DNA of 6,632 nt from DATBIO01 sp036556965 (lineage in GTDB: Bacteria > Acidobacteriota > Vicinamibacteria > Fen-336), in NCBI GenBank assembly GCA_036556965.1, contig DATBIO010000247.1, positions 1-6,632 on the forward strand, given 5' to 3'. A program made the position numbers and the translations under genes. Positions within the stretch are counted from its first letter, which is position 1. Each line of letters begins with the position of its first letter. The notes under the pieces were generated by a model. It saw only the letters and a list, made by a program, of their open reading frames with translations, was not told the DNA's origin and did not search any database. This document shows, piece after piece, positions 1 to 5,908 of the stretch.

Positions 1-635
1 ACCTCCACCTCCTCGATGGCGTCGGTGTTGGGCTCCGCCGAATACTCGTTGAAGTAGTTCTCGGTGATGTCCACCCCGTCGAGCTGGAACGAGTTCTCGT
101 CGTAGGAGGAGCCGAAGACCATGGTGCGGCCGCTGCCGTCCTCCACCTGCTGGGAGCCGGGCGCCGCCGCCACCAGGTCCAGGAAGCTCGAGCGCCGCAG
201 GGGGGCGTTCTCCACCCAGTCCCGGCCGTAGTTCGTTCCCACCTCGTTGGACTGGGTGTCCACCACCGGCGCTTCCGCCAGCACTTCCACCTCCTCCTCG
301 CGCTGGCTGACCTCCAGGACCGCGTTCTCCTCGGCGGTGAGGCCGACGCTCACGCGCAGGCCCTTGCGGGCGGCGGTGCGGAACCCGCCCAGCGCGTAGC
401 TCACGTCGTAGGCGCCCGGCGGCAGGTTGGTGAAGCGGTAGAAGCCGTCCGCGTTGCTGGTCGTGGTCTGCGTGCCCACGATGGTGGCCCCGGTGACGCT
501 CACCATGACCCCGGGCAGCGCCCCGCCGCTGGCGTCCCTCACCGTGCCCACGATGCTGCCCGTGGTGCGCTGGGCCAGCAGGGGCGCGGCGAGGAGCAGG
601 AACAACGCGCCGGCTACCGGGATGCGGTGGCGCAT
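1..635 (-). CDS. TonB-dependent receptor, Oar-like, N-terminal part (truncated by window edge)
   Basis: Outer-membrane receptor of the carboxypeptidase-regulatory-domain/TonB class, expected to import or bind a large substrate with energy from TonB. Only the first 211 codons are present; the beta-barrel lies beyond the left edge. Residues 1-21 form a signal peptide (MRHR, a hydrophobic run, then a likely cut after LLA before QRTTG). Residues 26-109 read as a CarboxypepD_reg-like beta-sandwich (GSIVGTVRDASGGALPGV, then NADGFYRFTNLPPGAYDV). Residues 114-211 read as the start of a plug domain (EVEVLAEAPVVDTQSNEVG, then NSFQLDGVDITENYF). The ATG is set by an AAAGGAG ribosome site 6 nt upstream and by the signal peptide directly after it. 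The gene diverges from the sulfatase-like gene and has its own promoter. The substrate cannot be told. The family call is firm; 'Oar-like' rests on domain order only. Confidence 0.92.
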   Translation of the reverse strand, partial: MRHRIPVAGALFLLLAAPLLAQRTTGSIVGTVRDASGGALPGVMVSVTGATIVGTQTTTSNADGFYRFTNLPPGAYDVSYALGGFRTAARKGLRVSVGLTAEENAVLEVSQREEEVEVLAEAPVVDTQSNEVGTNYGRDWVENAPLRRSSFLDLVAAAPGSQQVEDGSGRTMVFGSSYDENSFQLDGVDITENYFNEYSAEPNTDAIEEVE

Positions 636-641
636 GGAGGG

Positions 642-648
642 CTCCTTT
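642..648 (-). promoter_or_regulatory. Ribosome binding site of the TonB-dependent receptor
   Basis: On the minus strand this reads AAAGGAG, 6 nt before the ATG at 635. It is a strong Shine-Dalgarno match and fixes the start of the receptor. Confidence 0.75.
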
Positions 649-671
649 CGGTGGGATCGGTGATCGTCCGT

Positions 672-700
672 CTTATAAGCCCGGCGGGAGGCGTCCGCAA
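672..700 (-). promoter_or_regulatory. Sigma70-like promoter for the TonB-dependent receptor
   Basis: Read on the minus strand there is TTGCGG (700-695), a 17-bp spacer, then TATAAG (677-672). The -10 matches the consensus at 5 of 6 positions, the -35 only at 3 of 6, and the spacing is ideal. Transcription would start near 665 and give a leader of about 30 nt that includes the AAAGGAG site. The -10 sits in a rare AT-rich island in otherwise very GC-rich DNA. It is part of a perfect palindrome, CTTATAAG (672-679), so the same island also offers a TATAAG facing the rightward gene. Confidence 0.6.
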
Positions 701-755
701 GGTCCGGCGCCGGGACCCGCCGGGCGGGGCGCTTGCCGGCGACGCGGGCCCCGCC

Positions 756-760
756 GGAGA
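756..760 (+). promoter_or_regulatory. Ribosome binding site of the sulfatase-like gene
   Basis: GGAGA lies 8 nt before the ATG at 769. This supports that start over the in-frame TTG at 733, which would add 12 residues, has only a weak GGCGGGG upstream, and would put charged residues before the membrane anchor. Confidence 0.65.
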
Positions 761-768
761 ATCGCGGG

Positions 769-3075
769 ATGCGCCTCTCGCGCGCGGGCAGGTTCCTGGT
801 GGCGGCGCTGGCCGTGGCCGCGGCGGCGGCGCTGGGGACCCTCGCCTTCCGCCGCCACGCGCGGGGTGCGCGCCCGCCCGACCTGCTCGTCGTCACCCTG
901 GACACCCTGCGCGCGGACCGCGTGGGCGCCTACGGCTACGCCCCCGCGCGCACCCCGCACCTCGACGCCCTCGCCGCGCGGGGGTTGCGCTTCGCGCAGG
1001 CCACCACCGTCACCCCCCTGACCCTGCCCGCGCACTCGTCGCTGTTCACGGGGACCTTCCCCCCCTTCCACGGCGTGCGGGACAACGGCGGCTTCTACCT
1101 CGGCGAGGAGCAGTCCACGCTGGCCGAGGTCCTGCGCGCGCGCGGCTACCGCACGGGCGGGTTCGTCTCCGCCTTCGTCCTCGATGCGCGCTGGGGCATC
1201 GCCCAGGGCTTCGACCGCTACTTCGACGACTTCGACCTCTCCAAGTTCGAGAACGCGCCCGGCATGGACGCCATCCAGCGCCCGGGCACGGAGACGGTGG
1301 ACGAGGCGCTGCGCTGGCTGGCCGAGGACGGCGAGCGCCCCTTCTTCGCCTGGGTGCACCTCTACGACCCGCACGCTCCCTACGCCCCCGCTCCGGAGTT
1401 CGCCGCGCTCTACCCCGCCACCCCCTCGGGAGCCTACGACGCGGAGATCGCCGCCACCGACGCCCAGCTGGGGCGCCTGCTCGACGCGCTGGCCGCGCAG
1501 GGCCGCCTGGACCGCACGGTGGTGGCGGTGCTGGCCGACCACGGCGAGATGCTGGGCGAGCACCGCGAGGTCACCCACGGCTTCTTCGTCTACGACGCCG
1601 CCGTGCGCATCCCCCTGGTGGTGGCCGGCCCCCGCGTGCCCACGGCCGCCGTGGCCCACCAGGTCCGCATCGTCGACGTGATGCCAACCCTGCTCGAGCT
1701 CCTGGGCACCCCCGCCCCTCCCGCCGTGCAGGGCGCCAGCCTGCTCGCCGTGGCACGGGGCGGCGCCCCTCCGCTCCTCGCCTACTCGGAGAGCTGGTAC
1801 CCGCGCTATCACTACGGCTGGAGCGAGCTCGTCTCCGTCCAGGACGGCCGCTTCAAGCTGATCCGGGCGCCCCGCCGGGAGCTCTACGACCTCGTCCGCG
1901 ACCCGCGCGAGGAGTCCGACCTCGCGGCCCAGGACACCCGCCGCGTGCAGGCCATGGAGGCGGCCCTGGAGGCGCTGCTCGGACGGGTCGCGAGCGGCGC
2001 GCCGGCCAAGGCGCCGCAGGCCCTCGACGCGGAGACCGAGGAACGGCTGGAGGCGCTCGGCTACGTGGCGGGCGGATTCAGCGCGCGCCACCTGGAGGAC
2101 CGGCCGCGCGGCGATCCCAAGGACAAGATCGGCCTCTACAACCTGCTCAAGGACGCGGGGGGGGCCTCCGCGCGCGGGCGGTACGCGGAGGCCATCGCCA
2201 AGGCGCGCGAGGCCCTCGCCGCCGACCCGTCCATCCTCGAGGCCCACATGCTCCTCGGCAACTTCCTGCGCAAGGACAAGCGCGAGCAGGAGGCCATCGC
2301 GGCCTACCGGGCGGCCCTCGCCCTCGACCCCGAGCACGAGGAGAGCGTGTTCCTGCTCGCCGTGACCTACAAGGACATGGGACGCCTGGACGAGGCGCGC
2401 GTGGGCTTCGCGCGCGCGCGCGCCCTCGACCCGCGCAACGGCAAGGTGCTCTGGCAGCTCGCGGACCTCGACATGCGCGAGAGGCGCTTCGACGCCGCCC
2501 AGGCCACCCTGCGCGACGCGCTGGCCCTGAAGGTGGAGGAGCCGCGCTTCCGCCTCAAGCTGGCCGAGGTCCACATCGAGGCGCGCCGCTACGACGAGGC
2601 GGAGACGGAGCTGCGCGCGGCGCTGGCCGCGCGGCCCAACCTGGAGACGGCGCACTTCAACCTCGGCCTCGTCTACGAGGAGAAGGGAGCGGTGGACCAG
2701 GCCATCGCCGCCTACGAAGCCGAGCTCGCGCAGAACCCGAAGGCCTACCGCGCCAGCTTCAACCTGGCCAAGCTGCTCCTGCGCGGGGGCCGCGTGCGGG
2801 AAGCGGCCGAGCGCTTCCGCCAGTCCGTGGCCGTGACCCCGGGCTTCGGCACCGGCCACCTGTACCTGGCCAAGGCCCTGCTCGACCTGGGCGACCTCGC
2901 CGGCGCGGAGAGCGCCGCGCGCGAGGGCCTGCGCGTGAAGGCCGACCCCCAGATCGCGCCCCTGGGCCATTACGTCCTGGCCGACGTCTACAACCGCCGC
3001 GGCATGCCGCGCGAGGCGGCGCGGGAGGCGGAAGCAGCGCGCCGGCTGGAGCGGGCGGCCGGGGCCCGCGGCTGA
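769..3075 (+). CDS. Membrane-anchored sulfatase-fold hydrolase/transferase fused to nine TPRs
   Basis: Alkaline-phosphatase/sulfatase superfamily enzyme with a TPR tail, 768 aa. Residues 8-27 form one hydrophobic segment, probably a signal anchor holding the protein at the periplasmic face. The catalytic domain spans about 37-400. It shows LDTLRAD (D45), the nucleophile region PLTLPAHSSLFTG (83-95), DPHAPY (H202), LADHGEMLGEH (D257, H258) and LYDLVRDPREESDLA (372-386), typical of sulfatase C-termini. The position that is Cys or Ser in true sulfatases (C/S-x-P-x-R) is Thr85, and the protein has no cysteine at all. A formylglycine sulfatase is therefore excluded; a Thr-nucleophile phosphatase or phosphotransferase-like activity is more plausible. 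Nine contiguous TPRs of about 34 aa fill 455-762, most ending in D-P or a variant, and probably bind a protein partner. The substrate is unknown. The propeller gene follows after 31 bp. Confidence 0.9.
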   Translation: MRLSRAGRFLVAALAVAAAAALGTLAFRRHARGARPPDLLVVTLDTLRADRVGAYGYAPARTPHLDALAARGLRFAQATTVTPLTLPAHSSLFTGTFPPFHGVRDNGGFYLGEEQSTLAEVLRARGYRTGGFVSAFVLDARWGIAQGFDRYFDDFDLSKFENAPGMDAIQRPGTETVDEALRWLAEDGERPFFAWVHLYDPHAPYAPAPEFAALYPATPSGAYDAEIAATDAQLGRLLDALAAQGRLDRTVVAVLADHGEMLGEHREVTHGFFVYDAAVRIPLVVAGPRVPTAAVAHQVRIVDVMPTLLELLGTPAPPAVQGASLLAVARGGAPPLLAYSESWYPRYHYGWSELVSVQDGRFKLIRAPRRELYDLVRDPREESDLAAQDTRRVQAMEAALEALLGRVASGAPAKAPQALDAETEERLEALGYVAGGFSARHLEDRPRGDPKDKIGLYNLLKDAGGASARGRYAEAIAKAREALAADPSILEAHMLLGNFLRKDKREQEAIAAYRAALALDPEHEESVFLLAVTYKDMGRLDEARVGFARARALDPRNGKVLWQLADLDMRERRFDAAQATLRDALALKVEEPRFRLKLAEVHIEARRYDEAETELRAALAARPNLETAHFNLGLVYEEKGAVDQAIAAYEAELAQNPKAYRASFNLAKLLLRGGRVREAAERFRQSVAVTPGFGTGHLYLAKALLDLGDLAGAESAAREGLRVKADPQIAPLGHYVLADVYNRRGMPREAAREAEAARRLERAAGARG

Positions 3076-3087
3076 CCCGCGCGGGGC

Positions 3088-3093
3088 TATACT
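3088..3093 (+). promoter_or_regulatory. Possible -10 element before the propeller gene
   Basis: TATACT (5 of 6 to TATAAT) lies in the 31-bp gap after the sulfatase-like gene, within GGGGCTATACTGC. No -35 is visible at 17 bp. Transcription would begin near 3100, giving a leader of only about 7 nt before the ATG at 3107. The propeller gene also lacks a visible ribosome binding site, which fits near-leaderless initiation. The evidence is weak but this is an AT-rich island in a GC-rich gap. Confidence 0.35.
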
Positions 3094-3106
3094 GCGCGGC
3101 TTTCCC

Positions 3107-3997
3107 ATGCGCCGCGCCGTCTTCCTGGGCCTGTTCGGCATGCTCCTGCCCGGCGCGTGCCGCCGCGGGCCGCTGCCCAGCGACCTCGCGGGCAAGGTGG
3201 TGTTCGTGAGCGACCGCGACGGCCGCGAGGCCCTCTACGTGAAGACGCTGCCCGGCGGGGAGGAGCGGCCCGTGATGCGCCTGGACGAGGCGCCCGCCTG
3301 GCCCCGCCTCTCGCCCGACGGGCGGACGGTGGCCTTCAGCGCGGCGGGGAAGATCGGCCTGGTGTCCGTCCCCCTGGGCGCGCCGCGCTTCGTGACCTTC
3401 GGCGTGGAGTGGCAGGACCTGCGCCCCGCCTGGCGGCCCGACGGCAAGGCCCTGGCCGTGGTGGCCCAGCCCTCCTCGGGCCGCAGCGCGGAGCTGCACC
3501 TGCTCACCCTGGAGACGGCGCCCGGGACCGCGCGCCGCGAGCCGATCTTGAAGGTCTCCGGCCTGGAGGAGGTCGCGCCCGCCTTCGCCCCCGACGGCAA
3601 GACGCTCGTCTACCTGCGCGACGCCAACGTCTTCCGCCTGGACCTGGCCAGCGGCCAGAGCACGCGCCTCACCGGCGGCTTCCGCTCCATCCGCGCCGCG
3701 CGCTTCCTGCCCTCCGGCCGCCTGCTCGCGCTGTGGCAGCAGGGGAAGCAGTGCGGGCTCGACGCCATGGACGCGGACGGGAACAACCGCGAGACGCTGG
3801 CCCAGGGGCCGGCCGTCTACCAGGCGGTCGCGCCCTCGCCGGACGGGCACTACCTGGCCGCCACCCTTGCCTTCGAGCCCACGGTGGCCCTGCGCCAGCG
3901 CAGCGAGGTGCGCCTTCTCGACGCGCGCGGGCGGACGCTGGGAACGCTGTCCGGCGGGCGCGGACACGACGCGCATTCCGCCGACTGGGGGAGATGA
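3107..3997 (+). CDS. PD40/TolB-like beta-propeller protein, exported, possibly a lipoprotein
   Basis: 296 aa. Residues 1-17 form an export signal (MRR, hydrophobic stretch), then Cys18. The LPGAC motif is an imperfect lipobox because of Pro at -3, so lipidation is possible but unsure. The rest is a WD40-like/PD40 propeller with repeated xPDG turns: VVFVSDRDGREALYV (31-45), PRLSPDGRTVAFSA (66-79), PAWRPDGKALAVVA (107-120), PAFAPDGKTLVYLRD (158-172), a weaker FLPSGRLLALW (200-210) and APSPDGHYLAA (242-252). The end, HDAHSADWGR, looks like the opening of a further blade, so the propeller is small or closed by the N-terminal strand. Propellers of this kind act in periplasmic protein contacts or ligand binding; no catalytic residues are seen. 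It is followed after 4 bp by the amidohydrolase, so the two are almost surely one transcript. The ATG is chosen for the signal sequence; no Shine-Dalgarno is seen. Confidence 0.85.
   Translation: MRRAVFLGLFGMLLPGACRRGPLPSDLAGKVVFVSDRDGREALYVKTLPGGEERPVMRLDEAPAWPRLSPDGRTVAFSAAGKIGLVSVPLGAPRFVTFGVEWQDLRPAWRPDGKALAVVAQPSSGRSAELHLLTLETAPGTARREPILKVSGLEEVAPAFAPDGKTLVYLRDANVFRLDLASGQSTRLTGGFRSIRAARFLPSGRLLALWQQGKQCGLDAMDADGNNRETLAQGPAVYQAVAPSPDGHYLAATLAFEPTVALRQRSEVRLLDARGRTLGTLSGGRGHDAHSADWGR
3987..3993 (+). promoter_or_regulatory. Ribosome binding site of the amidohydrolase, inside the end of the propeller gene
   Basis: GGGGGAG overlaps the last codons of the propeller gene and lies 8 nt before the ATG at 4002. 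It fixes this start against upstream in-frame starts that would overlap the propeller gene by more than 100 bp. Confidence 0.65.
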
Positions 3998-4001
3998 CCA
4001 C

Positions 4002-5666
4002 ATGACCCTGGGACTCGCCTGCGTCGTCCTTCTCGCGACCCCCGCCGCACCGGCGGACGCCGTTTTCACGGGCGGCACCGTCATCACCCTCGACGACGCG
4101 CGGCCGCGGGCCTCCGCGGTGGCCGTGCGCGGCGGGCGCATCGTGGCCGTGGGCAGCGACGCGGAGGTGCTGGGCCTGGCCTCGCCGCAGACGCGGCGGG
4201 TGGACCTGGCCGGGGCCACCCTCGTCCCCGGCCTGGCCGACGCCCACCTCCACGTCGAGGGCATCGGGACGGCGCGGGAGAGCCTGGACCTGGTGGGCGC
4301 CGCCTCCCTCCAGGAGGCTCTCGACCGGGTGGCGCGACGGCACCGCGAGCTCCCGGCGGGGGAGTGGCTGCTCGGGAGGGGATGGGACCAGAACGACTGG
4401 CCCGAGAAGCGGTTCCCCGCCGCGGCCGACCTGGACCGGGTGGCGGGCGACCGGCCCGTGTACCTCGTGCGCGTGGACGGCCACGCGGGCTGGGCCAACG
4501 GGCGCGCGCTGGCCCTGGCCGGCCTGACCGCGCAGACGGCGGACCCATCCGGTGGGCGCATCCTGCGCGACGAGGCGGGAAAGCCGACGGGTGTGCTGAT
4601 CGACGCCGCGCAGCGCCTGGTGGCGTCCTCCATCCCCGCCCCTTCCCGCGAGGCGCGCAAGCGCCGGCTGGCGGGCGGGCTCCGCGCCGCCGCCGAGGCC
4701 GGCCTCACCTCGGTGCACGACGCGGGGGTGGACCTGGATGCGGTGGCCCTCTACAAGGAGCTCCTGGCCGAGGGCGCGCTGCCCGTGCGCGTCTACGCCA
4801 TGCTCCGCGGACCGAGACCGTTCCTGGAGCACCCCGGGCTGAAGCCCGAGATCGGGCTGGGCGACGGGATGCTGACCGTCCGCTCCATCAAGGTGGTGGC
4901 GGACGGGGCCCTGGGGTCGCGCGGCGCGCTCCTCCTCGAGCCCTACAGCGATGAGCCGGGATCGCGCGGGCTGCTGACCGTGGACCCCGCCGAGTTCGAC
5001 CGGCTGCTGGGCCAGGCCCTGGCCCGCGGCTTCCAGGTCAACACCCACGCCATCGGCGACGGCGCCAACCGCTTCGTGCTCGACGCCTACGCCCGCGCCT
5101 TCGGCGCCGCGGGCGGGGGCCGCCACCGCTTCCGCGTGGAGCACGCCCAGGTGGTGGCCCCGGCCGACGTGCCGCGCTTCAAGGCCCTCGGCGTCGTGCC
5201 GTCCGTGCAGCCCACGCACTGCACGAGCGACATGTACTGGGCCACGGACCGGGTGGGGCCGGAGCGGGCCCGCGGCGCCTACCTGTGGCGCACGTTCCTG
5301 GACCAGGGCGTGCCCCTGCCCGCGGGCAGCGACGCGCCCGTGGAGGCGGTGGCGGTGGTGCCCGGCCTCTACGCCGCCGTCACGCGGCAGGACGCCAGGG
5401 GGTGGCCGGAGGGCGGCTGGCACGCCTCCGAGCGCGTGAGCGCGCTGGAGGCGCTGCGCATGTTCTCGCGCGACGCCGCGTTCGCCTCCTTCCAGGAGGA
5501 CGAGCTGGGTGCGGTCACCGTGGGCCGGCGGGCCGACTTCACCGTCCTCTCTCTCGACCCCACCGCGGTGGCGCCGCGCGATGTCGCCCGCGCGACCGTG
5601 CGGCTGACCGTGGTGGGAGGGCGGATCGTCTTCGACGCCGCCGCGCGCGAGAAGGCGGCGCCCTGA
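4002..5666 (+). CDS. Metal-dependent amidohydrolase, Amidohydro_3 (YtcJ-like) family
   Basis: 554 aa, usual length for the family. It should hydrolyse an amide, imide or related C-N bond; the substrate is not readable from sequence. Residues 1-18 are hydrophobic and end in APA, a possible signal peptide although without N-terminal positive charge, so a cytoplasmic site is not excluded. The small beta-sandwich is built from 20-75 (DAVFTGGTVITLDD, then ATLVPGLADAHLH) and the C-terminal strands 503-545 (GAVTVGRRADFTVLSLD, VVGGRIVFD). The TIM-barrel metal site shows H82 and H84 (DAHLH), K297 (SIKVVADGALGSRGA, the usual candidate bridging Lys), H349 (NTHAIGD), H381 (VEHAQV) and D444 (GSDAPVE). VDGHAGWANGRAL (158-170) is a further family signature. 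All key residues are present, so it should be active. It lies 4 bp after the propeller gene in one operon. Confidence 0.92.
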   Translation: MTLGLACVVLLATPAAPADAVFTGGTVITLDDARPRASAVAVRGGRIVAVGSDAEVLGLASPQTRRVDLAGATLVPGLADAHLHVEGIGTARESLDLVGAASLQEALDRVARRHRELPAGEWLLGRGWDQNDWPEKRFPAAADLDRVAGDRPVYLVRVDGHAGWANGRALALAGLTAQTADPSGGRILRDEAGKPTGVLIDAAQRLVASSIPAPSREARKRRLAGGLRAAAEAGLTSVHDAGVDLDAVALYKELLAEGALPVRVYAMLRGPRPFLEHPGLKPEIGLGDGMLTVRSIKVVADGALGSRGALLLEPYSDEPGSRGLLTVDPAEFDRLLGQALARGFQVNTHAIGDGANRFVLDAYARAFGAAGGGRHRFRVEHAQVVAPADVPRFKALGVVPSVQPTHCTSDMYWATDRVGPERARGAYLWRTFLDQGVPLPAGSDAPVEAVAVVPGLYAAVTRQDARGWPEGGWHASERVSALEALRMFSRDAAFASFQEDELGAVTVGRRADFTVLSLDPTAVAPRDVARATVRLTVVGGRIVFDAAAREKAAP

Positions 5667-5716
5667 GGGCGCGGCGCGAGCCGCCGCGGAGAGCCGCCCC
5701 CGCCCCGGCGGGTTGG

Positions 5717-5722
5717 TATCAT
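5717..5722 (+). promoter_or_regulatory. Possible -10 element of the lysW-larE pair
   Basis: TATCAT (5 of 6 to TATAAT) sits in TTGGTATCATCGG, an AT-rich spot in a GC-rich gap. No -35 is seen at 17 bp. A start near 5729 would give a leader of about 15 nt starting at the GGAGG site. The layout resembles the element before the propeller gene. Confidence 0.4.
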
Positions 5723-5728
5723 CGGCCC

Positions 5729-5733
5729 GGAGG
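5729..5733 (+). promoter_or_regulatory. Ribosome binding site of the lysW-like gene
   Basis: GGAGG lies 10 nt before the ATG at 5744. It is a strong site and separates this small gene from the longer overlapping frame that starts inside the amidohydrolase gene. Confidence 0.7.
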
Positions 5734-5743
5734 CCGAACGTCG

Positions 5744-5908
5744 ATGGCCGTGTGCCCGGACTGCGAGGCGGAGATCGAGATCGACGAGTTCGACGTCGAC
5801 AAGGGCGAGGTCATCAGCTGTCCGGAGTGCGGCACCGACCTCGAGGTGGTGGGCCTGTCGCCGCTGGAGCTGGAGCTGGCCCCGGACGAGGACGACGAAT
5901 GGCAGTAG
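5744..5908 (+). CDS. lysW: LysW-type amino-group carrier protein with C-terminal Gln
   Basis: 54 aa, the same length I recall for Thermus LysW. It is a small acidic zinc-ribbon protein: CPDC (C4, C7) and CPEC (C26, C29) bind zinc, followed by the family signature GTDLEVVGLSPLELELAP (30-47) and an acidic tail. LysW carries 2-aminoadipate (or, in ArgW-type use, glutamate) through lysine/arginine synthesis. A LysX-type ligase joins the substrate amine to the gamma-carboxyl of the carrier's C-terminal Glu, usually in an EDWGE-like end. Here the tail is EDDEWQ, so the last residue is Gln and the attachment carboxyl is masked as an amide. No lysX, lysZ, lysY, lysJ or lysK is in view. The stop codon overlaps the next gene by 10 nt, so the two are probably translationally coupled. 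Homology to LysW is clear; a role in lysine synthesis is doubtful. Confidence 0.85.
   Translation: MAVCPDCEAEIEIDEFDVDKGEVISCPECGTDLEVVGLSPLELELAPDEDDEWQ

Larger units (their letters stand above)
636..768. other. Divergent intergenic region with GC-rich inverted repeats
   Basis: This is the 133-bp gap between the leftward receptor and the rightward sulfatase-like gene. It holds the receptor's ribosome site and promoter. On the rightward side are two short GC-rich inverted repeats. One is CCCGC (716-720) with GCGGG (724-728). The other is CCGGCG (736-741) with CGCCGG (752-757). The second one's right arm overlaps the first bases of the GGAGA ribosome site of the sulfatase-like gene. Such repeats are common by chance at this GC content. 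No clear rightward -35 was found; the palindromic CTTATAAG could supply a -10. Confidence 0.45.
5667..5743 (+). other. Gap between amidohydrolase and lysW-like gene
   Basis: This 77-bp gap is GC-rich at its left and carries a short inverted repeat at 5699-5712 (CCCGC, four-base loop, GCGGG) with no T-run, so an intrinsic terminator is not supported. On its right it carries the TATCAT and GGAGG elements of the next gene. It marks the break between the envelope cluster and the lysW-larE pair. Confidence 0.5.

Noticed and set aside
454..663. 69-codon plus-strand frame opposite the receptor
   Set aside because: It is antisense to a signal peptide and CarboxypepD_reg-like domain, with no motif or ribosome site of its own.
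2409..2422. Alternating CG run (14 bp) as a functional repeat or Z-DNA site
   Set aside because: It encodes the Ala-Arg repeats of a TPR helix using the window's normal G/C-ending codons, so coding explains it.
673..3195. 840-codon open frame on the minus strand opposite the sulfatase-like gene
   Set aside because: Its translation is low-complexity (A, G, R, V, H rich) with no recognisable domain, and it mirrors a well-supported plus-strand gene. Long antisense frames are expected when codons are almost all G/C-ending.
627..3209. 860-codon plus-strand frame overlapping the sulfatase-like gene
   Set aside because: It is Arg/Pro/Gly/Ala-rich with no motif, and it overlaps a gene with clear domains, anchor and ribosome site.
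3867..4001. Upstream extension of the amidohydrolase to an in-frame start at 3867
   Set aside because: It would overlap the propeller gene by over 100 bp and add a low-complexity Arg/Ser/Ala-rich leader. The ATG at 4002 has a good ribosome site and begins a signal-like segment.
2759..5423. Long minus-strand frames (649 and 584 codons) over the propeller and amidohydrolase genes
   Set aside because: The translations have biased composition and no domains. The plus strand shows catalytic motifs and a tight operon arrangement.
5699..5712. GC-rich inverted repeat as an intrinsic terminator after the amidohydrolase
   Set aside because: The stem is only about 5 bp with a small loop and no following T-run.
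5285..5743. Long leader frame ahead of the lysW-like protein
   Set aside because: It runs inside the amidohydrolase gene in another frame. The 54-residue protein starting at 5744 has its own GGAGG site and matches LysW length.
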